A DNA stretch of 35,480 bases, taken from contig CAJWEM010000010.1 of NCBI GenBank assembly GCA_913031205.1, positions 1-35,480 of the forward strand. The letters are read 5' to 3'. Within the stretch, counting starts at the first letter, position 1. Each line of letters begins with the position of its first letter. The translations under genes and the position numbers were made by a program. Below, piece by piece: positions 1 through 7,639 of the stretch. Source of the DNA: an uncultured Gammaproteobacteria bacterium. GTDB lineage: Bacteria; Pseudomonadota; Gammaproteobacteria; Poriferisulfidales; GCA-002705445. The notes under the pieces were generated by a model. The model did no database searches. It saw only the letters and a list, made by a program, of their open reading frames with translations, and had not been told where the DNA came from.

Positions 1-345
1 GATAGTTACTCCTCATGGTTTGACATAATTAGATTTATACCAACTAAGTACGTTGAAAATAAAATTAGTGATATTGATTCAGCAGATAATTTTATTGATA
101 AAATGAAAAAAGAGTTTTGTGTGATTGAAGACGATTCCGAAGAATGTACTCTATCAAATGAATATAAATTTGATTTAACAACCCAAAATAAAATTATAGA
201 TTGCATTCAAAAAAATAAAAACGAAGTCTTATCTAAAGAACAGAAAGAATCAAGAATTGAAAATTATGAAAGTCCTAATATTCCAAAAATATGGAATTGT
301 ATCTACTCTGATCCTTCTAAAACATTATTTAAAAAAAGAGATTAA
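1..345 (+). CDS. Hypothetical protein, 3' end only
   Basis: The frame is open from the first base to a TAA at 343-345, so the ORF-track start at 103 is just an internal Met. At least 114 C-terminal residues are present and the true start lies left of the window. The visible part is hydrophilic and charged, with a short hydrophobic/aromatic patch at its left end (SSWFDIIRF), an acidic stretch (IEDDSEE) and a Lys-rich end. I see no membrane segment or catalytic motif and do not recognise a family. The stop lies 6 bases from the 3' end of the opposing tRNA-Leu. Base composition matches the neighbours. The call as a real gene rests on the uninterrupted frame and the tight packing. Confidence 0.55.
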   Translation, partial: DSYSSWFDIIRFIPTKYVENKISDIDSADNFIDKMKKEFCVIEDDSEECTLSNEYKFDLTTQNKIIDCIQKNKNEVLSKEQKESRIENYESPNIPKIWNCIYSDPSKTLFKKRD

Positions 346-351
346 CCAAAT

Positions 352-438
352 TGGTACCGCTGAACGGACTTGAACCGTTACTCCCTTGCGGGAATCGGAT
401 TTTGAATCCGACGTGTCTACCAATTCCACCACAGCGGC
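352..438 (-). tRNA. tRNA-Leu (anticodon CAA)
   Basis: The minus strand folds as a class II tRNA. The acceptor stem is GCCGCTG/CAGCGGT with a G-U first pair. The D arm contains GGTAGACAC. The anticodon stem TCGGA/TCCGA encloses loop TTCAAAA, giving anticodon CAA (reads UUG). A long variable arm (TCCCGCAAGGGAG) is typical of Leu, and the T arm is ACGGTTCAAGTCCGT. The 3' CCA is encoded. The 5' end is 6 bases after the DUF4359 stop codon, so it may be co-transcribed with that gene. Confidence 0.96.
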
Positions 439-444
439 ATAGTT

Positions 445-750
445 TTATTGAAGTGGTACAAAATTATTAAAAATACCTAGTATAAAGATATCATCAACAT
501 CTGCACCAAAGTCACGAAATGTAGACATATCGATAAAATATGTCGAAGCAATAATATAGTTTGTTCTTACAAGATTTTTTTTTGCATATAAACCTGCTAG
601 CCCCGCAGAAAAGTTGCTTAACTCCTCCGTTTCACCTTTTTTTTGCATCTCTGTCCTAATATGAGTTGCCAAAAACGAGGTAAACTCTACCTTTGAAGGG
701 TTTGAGAAAAACATAACTGCACTTATCAGCAATATAACTACATATTTCAT
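445..750 (-). CDS. DUF4359 family small membrane/secreted protein
   Basis: The N-terminal hydrophobic segment (YVVILLISAVMFF) is followed by the NPS motif and then KVEF, as in DUF4359 proteins. Later residues R-x-NY and the C-terminal ILGIFNNF also fit that family as I know it. The function is unknown; one membrane anchor or signal sequence is predicted. The ORF track begins at a TTG at 768. I prefer the ATG at 750 (about 101 aa) because it puts the hydrophobic segment right at the N-terminus. It is divergent from rpsP and sits directly upstream of tRNA-Leu on the same strand. The family call is from motif memory, so it is moderately sure. Confidence 0.7.
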   Translation of the reverse strand: MKYVVILLISAVMFFSNPSKVEFTSFLATHIRTEMQKKGETEELSNFSAGLAGLYAKKNLVRTNYIIASTYFIDMSTFRDFGADVDDIFILGIFNNFVPLQ

Positions 751-784
751 GATTTTAAATTTCTTCAATTCAGTAAGTATAATC

Positions 785-814
785 TTTACATATTACTACC
801 TTTTAAAGTAGAAT
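785..814 (+). promoter_or_regulatory. Candidate promoter of the rpsP operon
   Basis: TTTACA (785-790) is separated by 18 bases from TAGAAT (809-814). Each hexamer matches five of six bases of the sigma-70 consensus. It lies about 40 bases before the rpsP ATG in the divergent gap between the DUF4359 gene and rpsP. The call is sequence-only and such hexamers are common in AT-rich DNA. Confidence 0.42.
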
Positions 815-855
815 AACTTCTTTTTAAAAATAAGCAAAATTAAAGACATTACGAT

Positions 856-1092
856 ATGGTAAAAATCAGATTATCAAGAGGAGGGGCAAAGAAGAAGCCT
901 TTCTACCACGTAGTTGCAACCGATTCAAGAAAACGAAGAGGAAGTGGTTACATTGAAAGACTTGGATTTTTTAATCCAGGAGCTACAGGTCAAGAAGTAA
1001 AACTAAGATTGGACAAAGAGAGAATTGACTACTGGCTATCAGTTGGCGCACAAACATCTGAGAGGGTAGCTAAGCTTTTAAAACAAGATTAG
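856..1092 (+). CDS. rpsP: 30S ribosomal protein S16
   Basis: This is a small-subunit protein that binds 16S rRNA and aids early 30S assembly. The 78-residue product has the S16 N-terminus [10 protein letters not shown] followed by [13 protein letters not shown], and the R[13 protein letters not shown] motif. Length is close to the usual 80-90 residues. It is the first gene of rpsP-rimM-trmD-rplS, the conserved order in Proteobacteria. No clear Shine-Dalgarno precedes the ATG. The signal-recognition gene ffh, often just upstream of rpsP in other gammaproteobacteria, is not here. Confidence 0.98.
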   Translation: MVKIRLSRGGAKKKPFYHVVATDSRKRRGSGYIERLGFFNPGATGQEVKLRLDKERIDYWLSVGAQTSERVAKLLKQD

Positions 1093-1097
1093 TAAAT

Positions 1098-1607
1098 TTG
1101 TCTACATCATCACAAAAAATTATTATTGCCAAAGTTCAAGCTCATCACGGCCTAAACGGTTGGGTCAAAGTTTATTCCTTTTCTGAGACAAAAGAAAAAT
1201 TATGCGATTACAATTATTTTTTTATTCTCGATAATGGTGTTTATATACAATTAGATCTCGAGGAATCTAAAATTGACAAGTCTTTAAAGTTAAAATTTAA
1301 AAACTATGATTCAAGAGAAGATGTTGAAAAATTTATAGACCAAGACTTATTTATAGGAGTAGAGCAATTAGCAAAATTAAATAATAATGAATTTTATTGG
1401 AAAGATCTTATTGGTTTAGAGGTATGTTTAGACAATGAGCAAAAGGTAGGAAATGTTAGTGATATAATAGAAACTGGTGCTAATGATGTGTTAGTTATAA
1501 CAGGAAATAAAAATTTTTTAGTTCCTTATATCTATGGAGAATCAATAAAATCAGTTAATCTAAAGGAAAAAAGAATTTTTATAGATAAAATATATTATGA
1601 GCAATAA
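1098..1607 (+). CDS. rimM: Ribosome maturation factor RimM
   Basis: RimM binds ribosomal protein S19 and helps fold the 3' domain of 16S rRNA in pre-30S particles. The 169-residue protein has the N-terminal RimM barrel with HGLNGWVKVYS near residue 17. The C-terminal PRC-barrel part starts around FYWKDLIGLEV and includes GANDVLVI and LVPYI. Start: a TTG at 1098, five bases after the rpsP stop. No ATG lies before the conserved HGLNGW motif, so TTG is the best start. The 3' end overlaps trmD by 11 bases, implying translational coupling. Confidence 0.96.
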   Translation: MSTSSQKIIIAKVQAHHGLNGWVKVYSFSETKEKLCDYNYFFILDNGVYIQLDLEESKIDKSLKLKFKNYDSREDVEKFIDQDLFIGVEQLAKLNNNEFYWKDLIGLEVCLDNEQKVGNVSDIIETGANDVLVITGNKNFLVPYIYGESIKSVNLKEKRIFIDKIYYEQ

Positions 1608-2295
1608 AGTAAGACAAATATTTGTAATTTCTGTTTTCCCTGAAATTATTGAAAATTATATTAAATTTGGTGTTCTTAAAAAAAGCCAGGATAAATCTCT
1701 ATTACAAATCAATTTGATTAATTTAAGAGACTTTTCAAAAAATAATGGCAATATCGATGACAAGCCATACGGTGGTGGAGCCGGAATGGTGCTTCAAGCA
1801 CAGCCACTAATTGATGCGACAAGATTTGCAAAATCAAAATTAGGCAGTCATAAATGTATTTACCTGTCTCCAAAAGGAAGAAAAATTGACCAAAAATTAA
1901 TAACAGGCGTTGCCTTAAATGAAGACCTTATTATTATCGCAGGTCGATATGAAGGCGTAGATCAAAGATTTATTGATTTAGAAGTTGATGAAGAGTGGTC
2001 AATAGGAGACTATATTTTAAGTGGAGGAGAAGTAGCAGCTTGTGTCGTAATTGATTCTGTAGCTAGAATGATACCAGGCGTTCTTGGCAATGAAGATTCA
2101 AACCAAGACGACTCATTTTCAAATTCCCTTCTAGAGTATCCTCATTATACTAGGCCAGAGGAGGTCGAAAATCTTCGAGTACCAAATGTTTTATTGAGTG
2201 GAAATCATGAGGAAATTAAAAAATGGAGAGAAAATCAGGCCTTAAATGAAACAAAACGAAAAAGAGGTGATTTGCTCAAAAAAAAGCTTTCATAA
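1597..2295 (+). CDS. trmD: tRNA (guanine37-N1)-methyltransferase TrmD
   Basis: TrmD methylates G37 next to the anticodon using S-adenosylmethionine, which prevents +1 frameshifting. The 232-residue protein carries the trefoil-knot SPOUT motifs: DKPYGGGAGMVLQ, YLSPKGRKI, and the GRYEGVDQRF...GDYILSGGE segment that forms the SAM site and catalytic region. The C-terminus is slightly shorter than in E. coli (255 aa). The ATG lies inside the end of rimM. Confidence 0.98.
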   Translation: MSNKVRQIFVISVFPEIIENYIKFGVLKKSQDKSLLQINLINLRDFSKNNGNIDDKPYGGGAGMVLQAQPLIDATRFAKSKLGSHKCIYLSPKGRKIDQKLITGVALNEDLIIIAGRYEGVDQRFIDLEVDEEWSIGDYILSGGEVAACVVIDSVARMIPGVLGNEDSNQDDSFSNSLLEYPHYTRPEEVENLRVPNVLLSGNHEEIKKWRENQALNETKRKRGDLLKKKLS

Positions 2296-2338
2296 TTTAA
2301 CCGCAAGGGATATTATCTGCTTCTAAATGAGTATTACG

Positions 2339-2689
2339 ATGAATATTATTGATAACATTAATGAAGAACATTTGAAGAAAATTCCTGAGTTTTCTCCTGG
2401 AGACGATGTAGTTGTTCAAGTTCGAGTCAAAGAAGGTGAAAGAGAGAGACTTCAAGCTTTCGAAGGCGTAGTTATTGCTGTTAAGAATAGAGGTATAAAT
2501 TCATCCTTCACAGTTAGAAAAATATCTCATGGCGAGGGCGTTGAAAGGGTTTTTCAGACGCACAGCCCATTAATAGCAAGTATAAAAGTTAAAAGAAGAG
2601 GTAAAGTAAGGCGTTCAAAATTATACTATCTAAGAGAATTATCTGGTAAAGCAGCAAGAATTAAAGAGAAGCTTTCAACAAAGAAATAA
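2339..2689 (+). CDS. rplS: 50S ribosomal protein L19
   Basis: L19 sits at the 30S-50S interface. It is recognised from [27 protein letters not shown], a [14 protein letters not shown] segment and the basic [15 protein letters not shown] tail. The ORF track starts at ATG 2327. I prefer ATG 2339 ([11 protein letters not shown]), which aligns with the E. coli N-terminus and gives 116 aa against 115. It also has GAG seven bases upstream, whereas 2327 lacks a well-spaced ribosome-binding site. Last gene of the rpsP operon; ogt follows four bases later. Confidence 0.95.
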   Translation: MNIIDNINEEHLKKIPEFSPGDDVVVQVRVKEGERERLQAFEGVVIAVKNRGINSSFTVRKISHGEGVERVFQTHSPLIASIKVKRRGKVRRSKLYYLRELSGKAARIKEKLSTKK

Positions 2690-2693
2690 GCCC

Positions 2694-3173
2694 ATGACAA
2701 TCAAATACGAGATGGTTTTTATTAGCCCTGTAGGGCCAATAGGAATACAGTGCTATGGTGATAAATTATCTTCTTTAGTTATTAACCATAAATTAAAAAA
2801 AACCGACTCAAAGAATTGGCTTTATAGGGAAGTGGGGAGACAACTAGACTTGTATTTTCAAAAGAAAATTTTTGAATTTGACATTCCCTTCATTTTAGAA
2901 GGAACAGATTATCAAAAAAAAGTTTTAAACGAGGTTGCTAAAATAAAATATGGGGATAAAAAAACATATTCACAAATTGCTAAGAAAGTTAATTCTCACC
3001 CAAGACCAGTTGGAAATGCATGTAGAAAAAACCCAATCCAATTAATAATACCTTGTCACAGAGTAATTGGAAAAAATCATCTTGGAGGATTTGCAGGGGG
3101 AACACAAAATATGAATAAAAAAATGTTTTTAGTTAAGAATAGTCTTTTAAAGTTAGAGGTTAAAAAAAATTAA
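2694..3173 (+). CDS. ogt: Methylated-DNA-protein-cysteine methyltransferase
   Basis: A suicide repair enzyme that moves the alkyl group from O6-methylguanine to its own cysteine. The C-terminal domain has the hallmark IPCHRVIG with acceptor Cys121. It is preceded by the helix-turn-helix region (KKTYSQIAKKV) and RPVGNACRKNP, which supplies the helix-turn-helix arginine. GGFAGG follows. The 159-aa size fits stand-alone Ogt/MGMT, with no Ada-type regulatory domain. It begins four bases after rplS, so it is probably co-transcribed with the ribosomal operon. Confidence 0.95.
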   Translation: MTIKYEMVFISPVGPIGIQCYGDKLSSLVINHKLKKTDSKNWLYREVGRQLDLYFQKKIFEFDIPFILEGTDYQKKVLNEVAKIKYGDKKTYSQIAKKVNSHPRPVGNACRKNPIQLIIPCHRVIGKNHLGGFAGGTQNMNKKMFLVKNSLLKLEVKKN

Positions 3174-3250
3174 AAGATTCAATCATTCCTTAAAGAAATA
3201 CAATATTTAAGCTAATATATTAACTCAGACTTAAACATAGCATATTTAAA

Positions 3251-4462
3251 ATGAATCCAAAAAAATACTCACAAAAAGATCATGGAATTCAAAGGAGTAA
3301 TATAGACTCAGATATAGATATTGTTGCGGAAACATTAATTGGCAATGGATATCAGGCGTTTCTAGTTGGAGGATGTTTAAGAGATATGCTATTAGGGAAA
3401 ACCCCTAAAGATTTTGACATAGTTACTGAGGCGAGCCCAAATGAAATTTGTAGTTTATTTTCAAATGCAAGAATAATAGGGAAAAGATTTAAAATTGTTC
3501 ATGTTTATGTAAATGAAAAAAAATACTTTGAGGTCTCAACTTTTAGATCAGATGTCAAAAAGCATGATAAAAAAAAATTTAAAAAGGTTAATGGCTTAAT
3601 AAAAAGAGACAATATATATGGAACCATAAATCAAGATGCCTTTAGAAGAGATTTTACAATAAACTCCTTATATTATGATTTAGATAGCGGGATAATTCAC
3701 GATTATGTTGACGGAATGAATGATATCAAGAATAAAAAATTAAGGCTAATCAAAAAACCTTCTTTGAGTTTCCAAGAAGACCCAGTAAGAATGTTAAGAG
3801 CAATAAGATTCGAAACAAAGCTGGGTTTAAAATTAACAGATGATTGCAGGCAAACTATAAAAAATATGTCACACCAAATTAATGGTATTTCTCCCTATAG
3901 GTTATTTGACGAGGTATTAAAAATTATGCATTCCGGCCATGGTGTTGAAAATTATAAAAAACTTAGAGAGGAAAAATTATTTGAACATTTATTCCCATTT
4001 ACACATAAAATACTAGAGGACTTTTCCATTTATGATGACTTTTTTATTTGTGCTCTGAGAAATACGGATATGAGGATTAAAGACGGGCTTCATGTCAATC
4101 CCTCATTCATTTACGCTGTATTCTTATGGCCTTACTACAAAGTATTGGAAGATAAATATATAAATAATAATTCAAGAAGTATTGACGACGTATTTAGACA
4201 TATAATTGAATCCCAATCAAAATACATATCAATACCTGATTTTTTTCAAAATACAATATTTTCAATATGGTCATTACAAAGCAGCTTTTTAAATTTAAGC
4301 AAAAGAAATATTCATTATTTAACTAAATTAGATAAATTCAGAGCTGCTTATGACTTTTTTTACATAAGATCACAAATTAATGATGAATTTAAGTCTTACG
4401 CCGACAAATGGTATGAAATTCAAAAAAATGTAAAGTCCGTTAAGAACAAAAAGAACAGATAA
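3251..4462 (+). CDS. pcnB: Poly(A) polymerase I
   Basis: PcnB adds 3' poly(A) tails that promote RNA decay. The 403-residue protein is a class II nucleotidyltransferase. It has LVGGCLRDMLLG near residue 38, the catalytic KDFDIV pair (Asp54, Asp56), RRDFTINSLYYD, and the RNA-binding motif QEDPVRMLRAIRF. The sequence RIIGKRFKIVHV (residues 74-85) matches the signature that distinguishes bacterial poly(A) polymerases from the related CCA-adding enzymes. The C-terminus is short compared with E. coli PcnB (465 aa) but still basic. It leads into folK, the usual gammaproteobacterial neighbour. Confidence 0.93.
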   Translation: MNPKKYSQKDHGIQRSNIDSDIDIVAETLIGNGYQAFLVGGCLRDMLLGKTPKDFDIVTEASPNEICSLFSNARIIGKRFKIVHVYVNEKKYFEVSTFRSDVKKHDKKKFKKVNGLIKRDNIYGTINQDAFRRDFTINSLYYDLDSGIIHDYVDGMNDIKNKKLRLIKKPSLSFQEDPVRMLRAIRFETKLGLKLTDDCRQTIKNMSHQINGISPYRLFDEVLKIMHSGHGVENYKKLREEKLFEHLFPFTHKILEDFSIYDDFFICALRNTDMRIKDGLHVNPSFIYAVFLWPYYKVLEDKYINNNSRSIDDVFRHIIESQSKYISIPDFFQNTIFSIWSLQSSFLNLSKRNIHYLTKLDKFRAAYDFFYIRSQINDEFKSYADKWYEIQKNVKSVKNKKNR

Positions 4463-4472
4463 GGCATATATA

Positions 4473-4973
4473 ATGGTATCAAATGATAAAAATATTCGTG
4501 AGCTTTATATTGGAATTGGAAGTAACTTAAATGATCCGCTACAGCAAGTAAATAATGCAATCGAAAAAATTTCAAATCTGGATAAATTCAACAATCTAAA
4601 AGTTTCAAGTCTCTACGAAAGCTTGCCAATGGGCCCTCAAGATCAGAATAATTATATCAATTGTGTAGTCATGTTTAGAAGTGGTGAATCACCAGAAGAT
4701 ATATTATTATTGTTGAAGGATATTGAGTCTTTGATGGGAAGAGAGAAGAGTCATGTTAGGTGGTCGGAGAGAATTATTGACTTAGATATAATATTGTACG
4801 GAGATTTGATTTATCACTCAGAAACATTATCTATACCCCATAAAAATGTTTCTGAAAGAGCATTTGTTTTACAACCTCTTTTAGATATAAATCCTGATAT
4901 TTCAATACCACAAAAAGGCTTTGCGAAAGATTTGATTAAAGATTGTTTATATAAAAATATTAAAAAAATTTAA
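4473..4973 (+). CDS. folK: 6-hydroxymethyl-7,8-dihydropterin pyrophosphokinase (HPPK)
   Basis: HPPK transfers pyrophosphate from ATP to 6-hydroxymethyl-dihydropterin in folate synthesis. Family motifs are YIGIGSNLNDP at the N-terminus, SLPMGPQDQNNYINCV, and the catalytic RWSERIIDLDIILYGD block holding the two metal-binding aspartates. IPHKNVSERAFVLQPL follows. Length 166 aa is normal. AAGG lies about nine bases before the ATG. It sits between pcnB (10-base gap) and the deoxynucleoside kinase (1-base gap). Confidence 0.97.
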   Translation: MVSNDKNIRELYIGIGSNLNDPLQQVNNAIEKISNLDKFNNLKVSSLYESLPMGPQDQNNYINCVVMFRSGESPEDILLLLKDIESLMGREKSHVRWSERIIDLDIILYGDLIYHSETLSIPHKNVSERAFVLQPLLDINPDISIPQKGFAKDLIKDCLYKNIKKI

Positions 4974-4974
4974 T

Positions 4975-5631
4975 ATGAAGGATTTATCCTCAAAATATAT
5001 TGTTGTAGAAGGCCCAATTGGTGTAGGCAAAACAAGTTTGGCTAATAAGCTTGCACTGGAGTGGGATGCCGAATTAATACTTGAAAATGTAGATGATAAT
5101 CCGTTTTTATCGAAGTTTTACAAAAATCAAAGGGAAGTCTCTTTTCAAACACAGCTATATTTTTTATTAACAAGGACAAGACAAGTTCAAGCATTTAAAC
5201 AGCAGGATATATTTTCAAAGCCAAGAGTATCGGATTTTATGCTACAGAAAGACAGGCTTTTTGCACAAGTAACACTTAGCAATGAAGAATATGATTTATA
5301 CGATCAACTATATTCTTATATGACTGTTGACATACCAAAACCTGATTTACTAATCTACCTTCAAGCACCTGTTGAAGTGCTTGTCAAAAGAATAAAAAAA
5401 AGAGGTAGAAATTTTGAAAAATCAATTACAAATCAGTATCTTGAAAAGCTCAACACAACTTATTTAAAATTCTTTAATTCTTACAACGGATCACCTTTAT
5501 TAGTTGTTAATGCAGAAGACATAGATTTTGTGAACAATAAAAACGATTACCAAAATTTACTAGATAAAATTTACACGATAGACAAAGGTAAGCATTACTT
5601 TAATCCAATGGCCAGTATCATTAATGAATAA
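4975..5631 (+). CDS. Deoxynucleoside kinase (dNK/dGK-dCK family)
   Basis: Likely phosphorylates deoxyribonucleosides at the 5' position for salvage; which base is preferred cannot be read from sequence. The P-loop GPIGVGKT spans residues 13-20. QTQLYFLLTRTRQ and KDRLFAQVTLSNEEYDLYDQLY are typical of the family. DLLIYLQAPVEVLVKRIKKRGR provides the LID arginines. The 218-aa length and the C-terminal HYFNPM ending fit bacterial members. It begins one base after folK and overlaps panB by 8 bases, so it belongs to the vitamin operon. It lacks the features of thymidylate kinase or shikimate kinase. Confidence 0.87.
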   Translation: MKDLSSKYIVVEGPIGVGKTSLANKLALEWDAELILENVDDNPFLSKFYKNQREVSFQTQLYFLLTRTRQVQAFKQQDIFSKPRVSDFMLQKDRLFAQVTLSNEEYDLYDQLYSYMTVDIPKPDLLIYLQAPVEVLVKRIKKRGRNFEKSITNQYLEKLNTTYLKFFNSYNGSPLLVVNAEDIDFVNNKNDYQNLLDKIYTIDKGKHYFNPMASIINE

Positions 5632-6397
5632 AATAAAAAAAACCTTAAAAGAGTATGTTGAGTCGAATCGACAAATATCTTGTGTTACTTGTTATGATTC
5701 GTCATTTGCAAAAATATTAAGTGATTCAGGAATAGATATAATACTTGTAGGGGATTCACTTGGTATGGTCATTAAAGGAGAAAAAAATACACACAGCGTA
5801 ACCATGCAAGAAATTATCTATCACTCTAAGTGCGTTGCAAAAAATAAAAAAAGTTCGATATTAATGGTAGACATGCCTATTGATAGCTATATTAACGAGT
5901 TGTCAGCCATTAAAAATTCACGAGAAATTTTAAAAAATAATGTTGATATTGTAAAACTTGAATATAAAGATGAGCACAAGGATATTATTGAAAAACTAAT
6001 TTCTAATAATATACCAGTTTGTGCTCATTTAGGTTATCTTCCACAATTTTTTTCAGATCAAGGAGATGTAAGAATATATGGTAAATCTGATATTGAAAAA
6101 AATAAAATTTTAGAACAGGCTAAAGTATTAGATAAGATGGGCGTCGATATTATTTTGCTCGAATGTGTTGAATCTAATTTAGCTAAAGAAATAACAAATA
6201 TTTTAAATACACCGGTAATAGGAATTGGCTCAGGAAATCATTGTGATGGACAAGTTCAAGTATTATACGACATAATTGGAGTTTCTGAAAATCCTCCTAA
6301 ATTTTCAACAAACTTTTTGCAAGAGAGTAAATCTGTAGAAGAAGCAATTAAAAAATTTAAAACACACATTAGTAAATTAAACACCCAAAATAAATGA
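5624..6397 (+). CDS. panB: 3-methyl-2-oxobutanoate hydroxymethyltransferase
   Basis: PanB makes ketopantoate from alpha-ketoisovalerate and methylene-THF, the first committed pantothenate step. The 257-aa barrel shows VTCYDSSFAKI, the metal-binding LVGDSLGMV and MVDMPIDSY aspartates, the lysine of IVKLEY and the acid in LLECV. HLGYLPQ and GIGSGNHCDGQVQV follow. MPIDSY departs from the usual MPFxSY and the protein is slightly short (about 263 is typical), but all catalytic positions look intact. The start overlaps the kinase by 8 bases and the end overlaps panC (ATGA). Confidence 0.96.
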   Translation: MNKIKKTLKEYVESNRQISCVTCYDSSFAKILSDSGIDIILVGDSLGMVIKGEKNTHSVTMQEIIYHSKCVAKNKKSSILMVDMPIDSYINELSAIKNSREILKNNVDIVKLEYKDEHKDIIEKLISNNIPVCAHLGYLPQFFSDQGDVRIYGKSDIEKNKILEQAKVLDKMGVDIILLECVESNLAKEITNILNTPVIGIGSGNHCDGQVQVLYDIIGVSENPPKFSTNFLQESKSVEEAIKKFKTHISKLNTQNK

Positions 6398-7224
6398 AAA
6401 TTTTTTATTCGATTGATGAATTTCTCAAAAATCAATTACAAATTGAATATTTCATTCCCACAATGGGAAATTTACATAATGGCCACTTGTCTTTAATAAA
6501 CCAAGTAAAAGGTTCTTCGAAAGGAACTTGTGTTAGTATTTATGTAAATGAAGCTCAATTTACAAACCAAGAAGACTTTGAGAATTATCCAAAGACGCTT
6601 AATGACGATATACAAAAATTAAAATTATTAAATGTTGATTATTTGTTAATTCCAGAAAAACATGACATTGAGAAAAACTCAAAATCATTTGATACAAGCA
6701 AAGAGCCAAAACATATAACGTCTGAATTATGTGGTCAGTTCAGAGCAGGACATTTTCTTGCGGTAATGGATGTTGTGGATAGATTTTTTCAAATTGTGAA
6801 ACCTAGAAATGCGATTTTTGGCGAAAAGGATTACCAGCAACTACTAGTAATTCAAGAATTAATTAAAATATGTAATTACGATATAAATCTTATACGATCT
6901 CCAATTATAAGAAATAACGAAGGACTTGCATTGAGCTCGAGAAACAATCTTCTTTCTGATGAAGAAAGATCATATGCTGCAGAGATTTATAAATCATTGA
7001 TATATGCAAAAAATCTTTATGATGATAAAGTGAAAATTGACGATATTACTGTGCAAATAAACAGTTATTTTGACGAACTTCCAATGAAGATAGAATATTT
7101 TTCTATCAGAGATCTTAAAACATTGCAGCCTAGATACGATGACGATCTAATAGCCTTAATTGCTGTATATTTGGGAAAAGTTAGACTTATAGATAATATA
7201 ATTATAAAATCAACTTCCAAATAA
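6394..7224 (+). CDS. panC: Pantothenate synthetase
   Basis: PanC ligates pantoate and beta-alanine through a pantoyl-adenylate. The 276-residue enzyme has the nucleotidyltransferase signature TMGNLHNGH (HxGH at 28-31), FGEKDYQQLLVIQ, and the KMSKS-like region GLALSSRNNLLS. It starts inside the panB stop codon (ATGA overlap), so translation is probably coupled. panD, which supplies beta-alanine, is the next gene. Confidence 0.97.
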   Translation: MKIFYSIDEFLKNQLQIEYFIPTMGNLHNGHLSLINQVKGSSKGTCVSIYVNEAQFTNQEDFENYPKTLNDDIQKLKLLNVDYLLIPEKHDIEKNSKSFDTSKEPKHITSELCGQFRAGHFLAVMDVVDRFFQIVKPRNAIFGEKDYQQLLVIQELIKICNYDINLIRSPIIRNNEGLALSSRNNLLSDEERSYAAEIYKSLIYAKNLYDDKVKIDDITVQINSYFDELPMKIEYFSIRDLKTLQPRYDDDLIALIAVYLGKVRLIDNIIIKSTSK

Positions 7225-7245
7225 TATTTATAAGAAAATATTCAT

Positions 7246-7626
7246 ATGGTATTAACATTTTTAAAATCAAAGCTTCACGGCGCTATTGTTACTCACTCAG
7301 AGCTTGAGTATGACGGTTCGTGTGCAATAGATAGCGAAATTCTCAAAGAGGCAGAGATACATGAGTATGAAAAAATTGAGATTTATAATATTTCTAATGG
7401 AGAAAGATTTTCCACCTACACTATTTTAGCTCAACCAGGGAGTGGAATAATATCAGTTAATGGAGCAGCTGCTCACAAAGCTAAACCTGGAGATAAGCTA
7501 GTTATATGTACGTATCTAAATTTACCAAAAGACAAAGTAAACACACATAAACCACTCTTAATTTATCTTGATTCAAAAAATAAAATAATTAAGAAAACAG
7601 CTAGCATTGCAATGCAATTAGTATAA
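7246..7626 (+). CDS. panD: Aspartate 1-decarboxylase proenzyme
   Basis: A pyruvoyl enzyme that makes beta-alanine from aspartate. The 126-residue proenzyme has the self-cleavage site YDGSCAID with Gly24-Ser25 at the same positions as in E. coli, plus ISNGERFSTY and the NGAAAHKAKPGD segment. The usual chain length and Lys9 near the active site are present. With panB and panC it gives a complete pantothenate branch from ketoisovalerate and aspartate. Confidence 0.97.
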   Translation: MVLTFLKSKLHGAIVTHSELEYDGSCAIDSEILKEAEIHEYEKIEIYNISNGERFSTYTILAQPGSGIISVNGAAAHKAKPGDKLVICTYLNLPKDKVNTHKPLLIYLDSKNKIIKKTASIAMQLV

Positions 7627-7639
7627 AGCATTCAAGAAA

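Noticed and set aside
352-375. Terminator formed by ACCA-ATT-TGGT plus T-run after tRNA-Leu
   Set aside because: The short stem would include the mature CCA end and has only four pairs.
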